Shown here: piece by piece, positions 10,800-21,976 of the stretch
Numbering within the stretch: position 1 is the first letter of the stretch
How the letters are laid out: every line of letters starts with the position of its first letter
Source: Hemileia vastatrix
Lineage: Eukaryota > Basidiomycota > Pucciniomycetes > Pucciniales > Zaghouaniaceae
Assembly: GCA_030280995.1 (NCBI GenBank)
Contig: JASXTE010000008.1
Coordinates: 2,189,001-2,253,000 of the forward strand
Reading direction: 5' to 3'
DNA length: 64,000 nt
Notes under the pieces: generated by a model
Database searches by the model: none
What the model saw: only the letters and a program-made list of their open reading frames with translations
Told to the model about the DNA's origin: nothing
Made by a program: the position numbers and the translations under genes

Positions 10800-11605
10800 A
10801 TGACTCAATATTGCACAGTTCCCAAAGATCAAGTGTGCTTGTTTTGTAAACGCCGCAACTTTCATTGTACATTTTCTAGACCTCGGGTGTATTCCTCCTT
10901 TAGACCTGCCTGTGACAGCTGCTTTAGATACCACAAAACTTGCAATATCTCTCTGAACCATAATACTCCTCAGCCTCATGGCTACATTTGCTTTCCTCCT
11001 AGTTCTGCCAGTAGCACCCCCATAATTACAACTACTAGTCCTGCTAGACCCAATTCTTCCGCCAATAACAACCTTCCTTATGAGTCTTCATCACTTCCTA
11101 CTTTTCCTAGACGCAAAATATCTATCCAGCCTAGCACTGCTCCTTCTTCCACTCTGAGCTCTAATGCTTCCATGCACTCAGGCTCCCCTACAGCTGCTCC
11201 TGACGCAATTACCATTTCTTTGCCATCAGTGCTCCCATAAAATTTATTAGCAAGTAAGTACCCTTTAATATACTTATTCTTCCTTTACCTGCTGACTCTT
11301 TTTCAGGCTTCAATGAATCCATCTCTCTGGGATGGATTCCTATCCCTTTACATTTCGTCCATTCCATGCAAATGTTTTCCAGACTTTGTCTTATATATGA
11401 AGCTATGTCTCTTTCCTATTATAATGCACCAGGTTTTTCTGACGCTGAACTTGAAGCCCACTAAAACCATATAGAAATGATAGGTCAACTAATGAACAAG
11501 ATCAGTTCATCAACTATTCTTGGATTACCTGCCGATCCTCGTTGTTTCATCATGCCCAAAGACTGGAAAGGATATCCTAATAGCTTCCATTCCAATACTG
11601 AATAG
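10800..11605 (+). pseudogene. Antisense Zn2Cys6-like cluster protein of element F, copy 2 (two exons)
   Basis: Exon 1 10800-11253 and exon 2 11307-11605 join in frame across a 53-base intron (GTAAGT, GCTGAC branch site, TTTCAG). Residues 13-48 contain CLFCKRRNFHC, 14 residues, then CDSCFRYHKTC, so the spacing is C-x2-C-x6-C-x14-C-x2-C-x6-C. A long Ser/Thr/Pro-rich linker follows. Exon 2 encodes a region with hydrophobic heptads (MIGQLMNKI) that could be helical. In-frame TAA codons at 11238 (end of exon 1) and 11462 show decay; the final stop is TAG 11603. This is a tandem paralogue of the gene at 9203 rather than a copy of identical sequence, since only the cysteine frame and basic residues are shared. 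F pol lies downstream on the other strand. Confidence 0.72.
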
Positions 11606-13397
11606 TCCACTAGCGCCCTCCATAGGAGCCTTCTCTGTCCATTATTTCTGTACATAGTCTTCATATATTTTTCATTCTATGCCTATAAATAATAACTTTA
11701 GACATGGCGCTATTCTAGTACACCTGTCATCCATACTACCTGTCTTCTAAATTTAGAGAGCCTAACTTTGCTCCCTCTACTTTCTTTAAAAGACTGTAAA
11801 CCCAAAAAAAAATTATAAATAAACTTTTAAATAATAAAACTTTACCGCTGTGGTAGCCTAAAGTTTAGTACGGCACCTAAATATGTAAATGGAGTTATTA
11901 CGGCGTGCAAGATTGGCGTTATTATTTTTTTTATAAAAGGGTTTTATTTAATTTATTGGAGTTTAAAATATGAAGAAATTGGTCACGAGCGAATGCCTAC
12001 ACAAATACAATTTATTTTACGGAGAAAACTTATTTTTACGGTCTGAAAAATTTATAAGTATCAAGTCAAGTCACTCAAGAACCTTGGGAAATTTTCCCAG
12101 AATTTTTACTATTTTTCTTATATTTTTAAATGAATTTTAAAGTTTTATAGAAATATTTACGTTTTCAAAAATTACTTAACTTTGATGAATTTTCACGGGG
12201 TAATTAGAGCTGCGCAGACTACGAAAATTAGTTTGGTAGGTAAAGGGGAAGTAGCTCTATTATGTGTAATTTTTCTAGATTTTTTATTATGGTTTTAAGG
12301 TTCTAAATTGAGTCCGGAAGTCCGGACGGACTCCGTACGGACTCCGCTTTGACTCCGTACAGACTCTGTATGGACTCCGTTCCGGCTCCGTACGGACTCC
12401 GTACGGGCTCCGGATTGACTCTGGAAGAGCTCTGGAGGGGAAAACTTAGGCACGTGACTAGGAATACTTAAGTGCTTCTCAAACTCGAAATTGAGGGGGG
12501 GGACACATCATACAGCTTAATCATTAACCACCACAGTCTCATTTTTTTATTACTCAACAAATTAAAATAACTTGTAATACCCTTATAACATTATTATTTT
12601 TTACATAACATCTTAGAAATACAATTCAACAGTTTAAATAACACTTCATATAGGGTATCTTTAGAAAGGTCTTCATCACTGGGACTTGATTATTGCTGTC
12701 TCATAAAAATTTAAATTATTATAAAAACATAAAAGTCAATCTTTTCAGATCTTTCACTGGTACACCTTAATTGTTGTTATCAGTATTTCTTTTATCAACA
12801 GCCACTTTCTTCAAATCTCAATAAGCGTTAATTATTTTAGAGTTTCATTATTTTTATCAATCAGATCCAAGTAGATTGGTTAGCTTAGTGATTTAGAATT
12901 CCCATTTTGTTATTTTTATTGGAAGGACGGGGTTTTCAGCTAAATCCACATATCTCCTCCGGATTCTGCTTACAGCAAGGCGACTGTAAGAGTTTACCTT
13001 ACCATACCGCCTTTACTGTGATACAAAAATACACAATGTAAATAAGAATTGAACTGTAGAGCGCCCTATCTATAAATCATTATTCCACTCCTGGTTAGTT
13101 AACCCATTGGCTAAATTCCCAGCGTCTTTTGCGTTTACATGGTATGCGCCTCCTTTAATGCAATTTCCTATCTTGCCATGTCCCCTTGAATGATCAAAAT
13201 ATAATATTCCATTTTCCTCTGTGCCCTCATCTGAGCGCTTACGCCAGTTGCCTGCTCAGCCTTGGTGCACCTAACTTCCAGTTAGCGCCCTCTATCCGTC
13301 ACAACTGTGTCAAAGCCTCTTGTGAGTTCTCTTAGAAAAACAAAGCTTAAGATAATTTGTTAGTTTACCCTCTTCCTGGAGGTCATTCTGGTAGTTT
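11606..13397. other. F internal non-coding region between cluster genes and pol
   Basis: No gene was recognised. It holds scattered GCGC words, the CCGTACGG array at 12311-12436 and AT-rich text. Pol of F ends at 13398 on the minus strand, so transcripts of the cluster genes and of pol would converge here. Confidence 0.55.
12311..12436. repeat. CGGACTCCGTA tandem array (CCG/CGG sites)
   Basis: About ten degenerate 10-12 bp units built on GGACTCCGTAC, many joined as CCGTACGG. The GC-rich block stands out in an AT-rich surrounding. Everted and inverted CGG triplets are the known recognition elements of many fungal Zn2Cys6 proteins. Its position in an element encoding two such clusters is suggestive but unproven. 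Confidence 0.75.
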
Positions 13398-14192
13398 TTA
13401 CTCATTCCGCAGGTCATTCTGTATCACTGGAACACCTCTTGGGTAGAACCTTTTGATCTGATCTGCCGCCACACGCTGCTTCCATTCAGTACCTTCTAGT
13501 TCCTCCAGTAAGTAAGACCCCACAGTTATCTTCTTTCTGATCCTATAAGGACCGTTCCATCTGTCAGAAAACATCTTCCCCCATTGTCTTTCTAAAGTTC
13601 AATTATAAACCAAAACCAAATCTCCTGGGTTCAATGGCTTCCTTAACCTATGCGCAAAACGCTCATCCCAATATTTAACTGACTTGTCATGGATCTGCAT
13701 CATTCTATCATATGCCTTCTCCACAAACTCGTCCTTTCTTTCAAGCTTTTCTACCCTTTCTAGAATTAAATCTTCAGTCAAGCGCACTTGATCCCAGGTG
13801 CATCCTAGAAAAGATCCAGCCTCTAGATCAATAGGTAATACTGCCCTTTGACCAAACATAAGTTCATACGGTGAAAACCCTGTTGTCCTTTTAACTGAAA
13901 TCCTGCCTGCAAACAGAACTAATGGCAAGTAGTTCTTCCACTTTGCCCCATTATTCCCACATAACTTAACTAGCGCATCCTTTATAACTTGATGCCCTCT
14001 TTCTACCATCCCCTCTGCTTCAGGATAATATGGTGTTGCAACTCAAAGCCTCGCGCTAATACCCTTAACTACCTCCTGGAATTCTCCAGCAAATTCAGCG
14101 CCACCATCTACAGTTACCATCTTCATTACCCTGTACCTATAAACCCATTCTCTTTTCAAGAACTCAGCTACATAACTCGCTTTAAGATTTAC
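13398..14192 (-). pseudogene. Element F pol fragment: integrase core and C-terminus
   Basis: One minus-strand frame from 14192 to the TAA at 13398 encodes the second half of a Gypsy integrase. It has VDGGAEF (second catalytic Asp), YYPEAEGMVERGHQ (catalytic Glu), a GFSPYELMFGQ block, LNPGDLVLVYN and RWNGPYR, ending RVAADQIKRFYPRG. Two in-frame TGA codons (near 14041 and 13599) stand where the related C element and the family have Arg, so both look like CGA to TGA changes. There is no chromodomain. The N-terminal part is cut off exactly where the B LTR begins at 14193. The protein is closest to the C pol at 49861-53318. Confidence 0.9.
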
Positions 14193-15370
14193 TGTCAGCC
14201 TATATATCCCTAGGACTGAGTATTTCTTATGCTTAAAATAAGATAAAATTAAGTACATTAAGCTTATATCTTAAAAATAAGGTTAAAACAGTTATATATA
14301 TGATTATAATACATATATATATAATTATTACACTATTATATAACTTATAGTAGTTTAAATAGCTTATCAATAGACTAATAATACTTATTAAGATGTTAAT
14401 GGAGTCATGATATACTTATCTTAAGTGATATTAAATAATTATTGACATACATAAGCTTAAATGTATACATAAAGCTCATATTCAGTGAAATATGCAGTAT
14501 ATTATGTATATTTAGGTCTATAAGTGGGTTTTAGCCTCTTAATATCATGTAACCTTTGTTTATCTGCTTATTTCAGGTCATATGGTCAAAATCAGTGGAT
14601 TCACAATGCCTATAGCAGCATAGACATCTATATCAGGTGCATACACTCAGTTTGGACAACTTAATCTGCTTCCTTGGATGGATATTCACCAATTTATGGG
14701 TTGGGAGGTCATTGCTGGGTTAATGTGGATACTTGGGGATGTTATTGAGGGCTTGGAAACTTCATTTGTTTCCTTTATATGCTTTGGGTTTCATTAAATC
14801 TCTTTTGGATTACTTATTTTACCTGTTTCTTTATGGTATCCGCTTTTATCTGGATTTTCTAATTATGTTTTGGGTCTGTGTTATCATTAATTGTGATGGA
14901 GGGTCCTTACTGGAGGTCTGAGTGTTGAATCTGCTCGAGGTGGACGCCATGGGGAGGTGATGGGCCCTCACAGTGCTGTAATTGCCGGGGATAGAAGTGA
15001 CATCATCTGGATTGAAGGTCTGTGCACTCCAGGGGATTTGGGTATAAGTAAGGAGGGATTTTGACAGTTATTTATCATCAATTACTTACTAAAAATCAAT
15101 CTAACACTTCAATACAATTATTAACATTTAGAAATATATTATAAAGTCTTTTATAAGTTGATATTATCATTATATAAGCTATAACTATATTCTATTTATC
15201 TATTTTCCACCACTAAGAACGCATTTAAATCCAAGTATTGTGAGTTTTATTTGAGTATAACTATTTTATTAGTCTTCCCCTGAGGTTTAATCACTAAATC
15301 ATTTATCAATAAGTAGTAGGACCATAAATAAATACTATTATATCATACTTATATACTAGACATACTGACA
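14193..15370 (+). mobile_element. LTR1 of chromovirus B (left LTR of B1)
   Basis: 1178 bp from TGTCAGCC to ACTGACA, same length as the copies at 30627 and 38297 but visibly more diverged from them than they are from each other. A TATA-like GGGTATAAGTAAGG lies near 15040. The left flank TTTAC does not match the sequence right of the last B LTR. Confidence 0.9.
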
Positions 15371-15880
15371 ATTGGGGGTCTTTCCTTGATTATTATTGAT
15401 TATTTAGTATAAGCCTTAGGACGGGATTTTTACTTAGTATAGCTCAAAATAAACCAAATATTTGGGTCTGATGCTTATTAGTAGGTCATCATAACTCAGT
15501 GATTGCGGAAAAGAGCCCTTATAGTAATTGTACTAATTTTTTATCATAAAAATTAGGTATTTACAGTAGTAACTGTACCCAATATAAACCCAATTTCACT
15601 TGGTATTTGGACACCAATATAACACCCAGTTAAATTGGTATTTGGTTAAAGCTTGATAAGCTAATTATTCATCCTTATAAAGGTCTATTTACAATTATTA
15701 TTATATTTTTAACAGATTTTTTCTAATTTTTCTTATATTTTATTTAAATAAATAAAGATATAAATTCAGGGTAAGCTCTAGTGTTTTTTTATTAGTAATA
15801 ACATTGCTAATACTTTTTGTCTACTAATTCTATAGAGTTTTTCCTTTATGTAGACGTGATATATTGTCATTATTAACAAT
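15371..15880 (+). other. B1 leader with candidate primer-binding site
   Basis: Directly after the LTR comes AT-TGGGGGTCTTTCC, the place and TGG start expected of a primer-binding site; I could not assign the tRNA. The rest is AT-rich leader up to the ATG at 15881, closely matched by 31805-32314 in B2. Confidence 0.55.
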
Positions 15881-16427
15881 ATGAGTGCTCCTCAGGACAG
15901 TGTAAGTGAAAATCCTGCTTATAATACCAGGTCTAAAGCTAACAAAAACTATCCAGGACATAACCATGGATGGTCAGTCATACCCCCAGGCAGAGAACAT
16001 GAGCATAGAGGAAAAAGACGCCCTTTTAAAAAAGATAACCATAAAAAAGATGTCTCCTCCTCTTTAGGATCAACTATCCCACTTGGCCAAACAGGTTTTG
16101 AAGTTGGAAGAATCCAAGGCACTCATGCTCAAAGAGGTAAAGCAATTACAGAACAATTGCAAGGTAGGGTTTCAGCAAATGAATAAAACACTGGCAGAGC
16201 TAAAGGGAGGCCAGCCAAGTCAACCATGTCAGCAACCCCCTCTCCCAGTCGGGCCACATCACTCCCAGGAGAAAATCCTGGTAGACAAATGGAAGATGGA
16301 CTGGTTCCATCAACAATGGACCAGCCACAGCTGCAACAGGGATCCACCACCTCATCAGACTTCCTCAGTTCACCCCTACAAAGGAAAAAAGCGGCAAAAA
16401 TCAGGACTGGCATCTATCCCATGGTAA
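15881..16427 (+). pseudogene. B1 copy of the overlapping spliced coiled-coil ORF
   Basis: Exon 1 15881-15901 and a 55-base intron 15902-15956 (GTAAGT, GCTAAC branch site, CCAG) lead to exon 2 from 15957, in a different frame from Gag. It reads ..MSIEEKDALLKK.. and ends ..LASIPW at TAA 16425-16427. One TAG interrupts it (MSPPL*DQL). The equivalent position in B2 is open, and B2's own stop position is open here, so the ancestor was intact across the whole length. A GGTAAGT donor word sits at its end. Confidence 0.6.
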
Positions 16428-18869
16428 GTAGATTACCCTCTCAGATTGAGCACAATACTAATGATTACAATATAGGTAATCCTATTGATGTTAAATCTGT
16501 GCAGAAAATAGAGGAGGATTTAAGAAATTTAGGTTTTGATGTAGATACACCTAACTTGTCTTTGGTCCACAATAACAGTACTATTCATAAAAATAATACA
16601 GTTAATCCTCAGTAACCGCCACTTACTAGTGAGATGAGAAGCTCACAGGATAGTGAGAGAATTGAAAAGAAAGACATGGAGTATTTTAACAGTAATCCAA
16701 CTTTCCATAGAATTGTTTCAGCATTGTGGAATAGAATGACTTAGTGTGAGGAAAAGACAGTTAAGCTCACTAGTGATACAATTTCATCCTTGACATTAAA
16801 TATTCATCGACTGGAAACACGTAATAAAGAATCAGAGAAAGAACATTTGTCTCTAACTCTTAAATATGATTCATTGAGTAGCAAATATAGTGAAATTTCA
16901 AACAAATTCTGTGAGTTGGAAAAATTATATGAAGCACACTTGTTAAAAACTGAATTAAGAACTAAGTTATCTTTTTCCCAGACTAATCAAAGTGTCTCTG
17001 AGCTACTACAAAGATTAACTAAAGTTTAGATTGAAACTGCCAATCTACTAATGAACCAGGATAATCATAAGTATAATCAATAAAAAAATAATCCTTTCAT
17101 TGGCAAAAGTGAATCTCAATCCTTCCCTATACCACCACAGCCAAAACCATCTGGTGGTAGTGTCAAATCTGAATTTAAAAGCCATAAATCCATACAGGAG
17201 GAAATACAAGACCATTTATCAAAAGTAAATGAGTTATTGAATTTACCTAAGATTAGTGAGATAAAATCCAATCAGAAGAGCTGGCCTAAGATAGATCAGT
17301 ACCCTTATTATGATGGGGAAGCCAGCTCTGATTGGAAACATTTTATTTAAAGAATTGACAGCTTTAAATTCTCATATAAGTTACCAGATGAAGAAATAAC
17401 ATCAAAATTTATTTCTTTATTTAAGGATGTTGCTTTATTATGGTTTGAAGCTGTTTTAAGTGAGGGTAAAGATTACTCTTGGGCTGAATGAAATCAACTT
17501 ATTGAAAAACAATTTGGAGGTTCTAAATTCAGGCTTACTCAGCAGAGACTTTATGAGAAAACTAGGTACAATCCGTTGAATGGTGACAAACCAATGGTAT
17601 TTTTAATGAATTTAAATAAAATATTAAAAGCCATAGAGCCTCATATGGATTTTAACTTATGGAAAGATAAGATAATATATAAATTACCTATATATGTCAG
17701 AGAAATTGTTGTAGATAGATCATTAAATGTTACTGAATATTTTGATTTTATTAATATTTGCAATGAAATATTATTAAACCATAAGTATGAATCAAGGTAT
17801 TCCACTTATAAACAAAATGTTGAACCTGTGAAAAATCAGAATTCAAAAAAACTTCAGGAGAAGCAGAAAAAACCTACTGCACCTGTAGTACCTAAAAAGT
17901 TTGAAACAAATATTCGTTATAGATGTAACAAACCTTGGGTTAAAGGTCACAAATGTGAGAAAAATATAAATATTGTTGAAAATCAACATGAATTTGAAAT
18001 TGAACCTGAAAAAAGTAAAGAATCAAGTGATTATGACAGCAATATCTCATATAGTGATGAAAATGAAGTCTTTATGTTGGAAGATGATTTGTCCATCTTT
18101 GAAAAACCAATATTAAATATGGACTCAAATGAATCTTTAATGAATTTTGAGGAATCTGAAAACATTAAAGATATACAAGCAGATAACTTTAAAATGACAC
18201 CTATCACGGTTCCAGCTATCATTTCTGGTGAAAATGTTAATAAAGTATTGGACACAGGATCTGCTGGTTCTGTTGTTTCTACTAATACATTACAGAAAAT
18301 TGATAGTGAATATAAGTCTAAGCTTGAACCCCTTCAGAGTAAAAATTGGAGAGATTTTGGATCAGTGCTACACCCGATTGGTAGATACAAAGCTGCTTTT
18401 TTCTTTAAATATCAACATGGTTATGTAAGAGTAACTTGTGACTTTGTAGTAATGGACAATACTAACTGTAGTAACTGTTTTATCATTGGAAATGATATTC
18501 TAACTAAGTTTGGTGTGAAATTAGACCCTGCTAATAACAATTTTTTAATTGGCATGAATGGTAAAAGAAATTTAAAATAAATTCTTTTAACACAGTCTTA
18601 TGCATTGAGTCAGTAACAAATTCTCTGTGTAAAGGAAGAGAATCCAATGAGATGGAACTTCTGGAAACAGAAATTTCTAAAGCATCATTTGGCACTCAGA
18701 TAATTGAAGCTGAGAAAAATAATATTTTGTACTTAATTAAAGCATTTCCAATGGCCTTTTCACATGGCACAAATGAACTTGGCCTTGTAAAAGATCATGA
18801 GATGAAAATTAGTTTAACCTGTGATATGGATAATATTCCTGATAGTCTTAAAAAGAAACCATACCCTGC
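15881..18869 (+). pseudogene. B1 gag, protease and start of RT (5' half, disrupted)
   Basis: Copy of the B gag-pol, decayed by stops (for example at 16614, 16742, 17027, 17081, 17347 and 17489) and by point changes. Recognisable in order: the N-terminal YNTRSK motif, a coiled-coil region (about 16790-17030), the capsid block (SDWKHF, FKDVALLWFEAV, QFGGSKFRLTQQRLYE), the zinc knuckle (CNKPWVKGHKC, with the first Cys changed: RYRCN) and the aspartic protease (LDTGSAGSVVS). The frame stops shortly after the DHEMKISL block that precedes RT. The split at 18870 is the insertion of element E; RT resumes at 27638. An overlapping spliced frame is described separately. Confidence 0.88.
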
Positions 18870-18874
18870 TTCAC
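18870..18874. repeat. Target-site duplication of element E, left copy
   Basis: TTCAC immediately left of the E LTR; the identical TTCAC is at 27633-27637. Joining the flanks restores the RT sequence found uninterrupted in B2 (CCCTGCTTCACCAATGAAG). Confidence 0.93.
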
Positions 18875-19646
18875 TGTCACTGGAAGACCTACGCACAAGG
18901 TCGAGGATGTTCCTGAAAGTGAGATGAGAGATTTAGAAACTTCTTCGAAGCACAGAGGAATGATTTGAGGAAGTGATTCAAAGGTCACTTGAAGTAAGAG
19001 CTAAAGGTTCGAGGTTCGTTCAAGAAGAATCGTAAAATAGTTTCAAAGGTAATAGGAATTCTTAAGATCTCACCAAGGGTTGGAAACTCAATAATCAAAG
19101 ATTTAGGGTTTAGAAATGAATATTGAGAAAATAAAAGAAAGATACAATAACAATGATTTAACTTTAAAGATTTACCACTATTAATGTAAATACAATTTAT
19201 AATTTAATTCTAAGGAATATCGAACCAAATACCCAACCCTTTTATATCCTTTATTCCTCTTTGCATTGACCTCCCTTTCATTGCACCATTCCCATACCAT
19301 TGACCATTACTAACATACACTTAGACCCTCTTCGCTAAATATCCGTCCATGCTCAATTTACCCCTTTTTAATTAATTAACAAAAACTTTAATGAAAACTA
19401 CTACTGTACTATTACGTTGATCCTAGCGCTGTGTGTCGCTTATTGAAAAGGAGACTAAGGCACCCTATTGGGAGATTGACTAATTTAGATTTAGAGTTTA
19501 GGCTAGCGCAGTTAAATAGTAAGTACACAAAGGGGAATCGCAGTTGCTATGGAAAATTGCTTTCTGCGCTTTGAGTATAGAGTTAGGACTCGATATTATT
19601 GATTTAATGAGCTGCTTTTGCCTCTAGTGTCACGTGGCATGTGAAA
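18875..19646 (-). mobile_element. Element E 3' LTR (left)
   Basis: 772 bp, TGTCACTGG at the left edge. Its right edge GTGTCACGTGGCATGTGAAA corresponds to GTGTCACGTGGCGTGTGACA in the partner at 27632. Differences from the partner are mostly C/T and G/A changes. No clear polypurine tract is visible beside it. Confidence 0.9.
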
Positions 19647-19660
19647 GATGCCCGGGTATA

Positions 19661-19672
19661 AGAATCGCGAAC
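19661..19672 (+). promoter_or_regulatory. TATA-like box of the E cluster gene
   Basis: CCCGGGTATAAGAATCG lies just inside the LTR boundary and about 95 bases before the ATG at 19758, the same arrangement as the F gene at 9203. Confidence 0.45.
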
Positions 19673-19757
19673 TTCGTTGAGCTTGAGCCATCTTCTCACA
19701 CTAGTTCCCCTTTCTTCATATATATTTTTCTCCTTATTTATTAATTTCCCTTTTATA

Positions 19758-20709
19758 ATGAACTTCCCTACTCCCACACCTAGGCCTCAACACTCTAAAG
19801 CGGATGGGGGAATGATTACGCGACAATTTTCCCAAACTTGCACAGCTTGTGAAAGCATGGAATACTTATGTGTCGAAAGTACGGCGACTTGAGGCCCTCG
19901 CCAGAAGTGCGAGTTTTGCCATTGGTGACGAGTGGCGTGTGATGCGTTGACGAAGAACGCAGAGATCGAACAACGGTTTACCAAGACCAAGTTTTGGGTA
20001 ATCCCTAAAACAAAAGAGGTGGTCGAAGACATTTGGGATGTCTCGGTTTAAAATGAACAATCGGTGGGGGAGAATGATAAGGAGCTCGACAATGAAATCA
20101 CAACCTGGGTAACCCAGGCCACAAGTTCGAAGCGGGGTGTCGAAGAAGAGGTCGATGAATTGGTGGAGGAAGATGAAGATGAAGTCTCTGTTCCAGGGCG
20201 GGCACCCAAGAAACAACGGGTGGTCATCAAAGACGACGAGGAGGAAAGAGAAGCAGAGGTAGAGGTGGCGCCAAGGTTATTCTTAGAGCCTGACCCTATC
20301 TTCGAGGTAAGTTTTCAATTGTTATTTTTTAAGGATGAGGTTACTGATGAGTTTTGTTTAGAAATCGAATACCCTTGAAGACCCGATTGGGGAGCCTGCG
20401 CCGCTTTTACCCACTGAGGCAAACCCTCCGGTCAAGGGTAGAAACGAAGAACCTGAAGACACACTGGACCAGGTGTGGTCTAAGATACCTCGTCAAGGTC
20501 GACGAGTAAGGTTTGCAGAAGGGTTGTGTGGAGAGGTTGACACAATTATCGAAGCTGCTTCCTTCGACGTGGCAGAGGAACTCTTGGAGATTGGAGAGGT
20601 GGTTCCGGTAGGAGAGGAGGAGGTATTTGAGAAATGCAGGAAGGAGATAAGGGTAGTTTTAGAGAAGATGAAAAGATTGGTTCAAGAAAAATTAAAAGAA
20701 AAAATTTGA
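19758..20709 (+). pseudogene. Antisense Zn2Cys6-like cluster protein of element E (two exons)
   Basis: Exon 1 19758-20306 (183 codons) and exon 2 20362-20709 (116 codons with stop) join in frame across a 55-base intron (GTAAGT...TTTAG). Exon 1 carries CTACESMEYLC, then 12 positions, then CEFCHW.RVAC, giving C-x2-C-x6-C-x12-C-x2-C-x6-C. Downstream are an acidic tract (EEEVDELVEEDEDE), a basic patch (KKQRV), and a C-terminal charged helix rich in Glu and Lys. Three in-frame stops lie in exon 1: TGA 19890, TGA 19926 (both compatible with CGA to TGA, and both within or beside the cluster) and TAA 20049. The rest is open. It is on the strand opposite to E gag-pol and begins 111 bases from the 3' LTR. 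Function is inferred only from the cysteine pattern. Confidence 0.75.
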
Positions 20710-20756
20710 AATAAAAAAGAGAGATGTAAAGAAGTAGAAAAGTAGAATTGTATTTT

Positions 20757-20798
20757 AGTTTTATTTTATTTTATTTTATTTTATTTTATTTTATTTTT
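20757..20798. repeat. TTTTA microsatellite, short tract
   Basis: About seven TTTTA units right after the stop of the E cluster gene, an outlier of the longer tract at 21411. Confidence 0.85.
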
Positions 20799-21410
20799 AT
20801 ATATATATTTTCTTTTATTGTAGGTGAATATTATTATTTTTTATAAGATTTATGGGAGAGAGAAGAAAAAAAAATGAAGTTTTTAATAAAATTTTGCTTT
20901 AGAATTTGAAAGAAGAAATTTAAATAAGAAAGAAAGAAGTTATTTAATTGAAGGAAGTTTTAAGGTTTTAAAAGAAAAAAATTTATGTAAGAAGAGAGAG
21001 AGAAAAAGAAACGGTTGGTGATTGAGATGAGTTTGTTAAATTGAGAATTTAATGAAAGAAGAATTTGTTATTTTTGAAAAGTTGTTGATTGATTTTTTTA
21101 GGAATTTTCAGTTGATAAGAGAGGAAGAAGAAAGAAGAAAAAAAACAGAATTTAGAATTTAAAGAGAATTTGAAAAAGAAGAATCATTTGTTTGAAGAAT
21201 TTTTATAGGGAGATTTTAGAGGTTGAAGTTAAGTTCGAGGAAATGGTCATGTCGTACAAGATTTGATGATTCGAAGAAAAGAAAATTTTTAAAGAGAGAA
21301 TAAATTTTTAGAGAAGAAAATTTTAAAGAGAATTTTAAATTTAAGGAAAGAATGTATTAAGAGAATTGAAAAAGAAAAGAAAGAAAATATTTAGAGAGAT
21401 TTAAGAGTTT
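20799..21410. other. Purine-rich spacer in element E
   Basis: Plus strand is made of GAAGAAAG-like purine text with frequent stops; no gene or motif seen. It separates the cluster gene from the microsatellite. Confidence 0.55.
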
Positions 21411-21802
21411 TTTATTTTATTTTATTATTTATGTTTATTCTATTTATTTTATTTTATTTTATTTTATTTTATTATTTATTTTTATTCTATTTATTTTATT
21501 TTATTTTATTTTATTTTATTTTATTTTATTTTATTTTATTTTATTTTATTTTATTTTATTTTATTTTATTTTATTTTATTTTATTTTATTTTATTTTATT
21601 TTATTTTATTTTATTTTATTTTATTTTATTTTATTTTATTTTATTTTATTTTATTTTATTTTATTTTATTTTATTTTATTTTATTTTATTTTATTTTATT
21701 TTATTTTATTTTATTTTATTTTATTTTATTTTATTTTATTTTATTTTATTTTATTTTATTTTATTTTATTTTATTTTATTTTATTTTATTTTATTTTATT
21801 TT
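21411..21802. repeat. TTTTA microsatellite, long tract
   Basis: Uninterrupted TTTTA units from about 21491 to 21802 (roughly 60 copies), with an interrupted start. The open frame across it is a repeat artefact. It lies in the convergent space between the cluster gene and the 3' end of pol. Confidence 0.97.
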
Positions 21803-21976
21803 AATTTTGATTTTATTTTTAGTTGGTTTTGGAGGAAATTTTATAGAAGGAGAAGAAAGAAAAGAAGAGGAGAGGAGAAAAAAAAGAAAACAAGGCTAAG
21901 TAATTTAAGAGGTGTTTTAGATTTTATGAGAAAAAGAAAGAAAGAAAAAGAAAAGAAAATTTAAATAAAAGAAATT

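Noticed and set aside
21431..21964. 177-codon open frame FILFY repeated
   Set aside because: Pure translation of the TTTTA microsatellite followed by purine-rich text; no gene.
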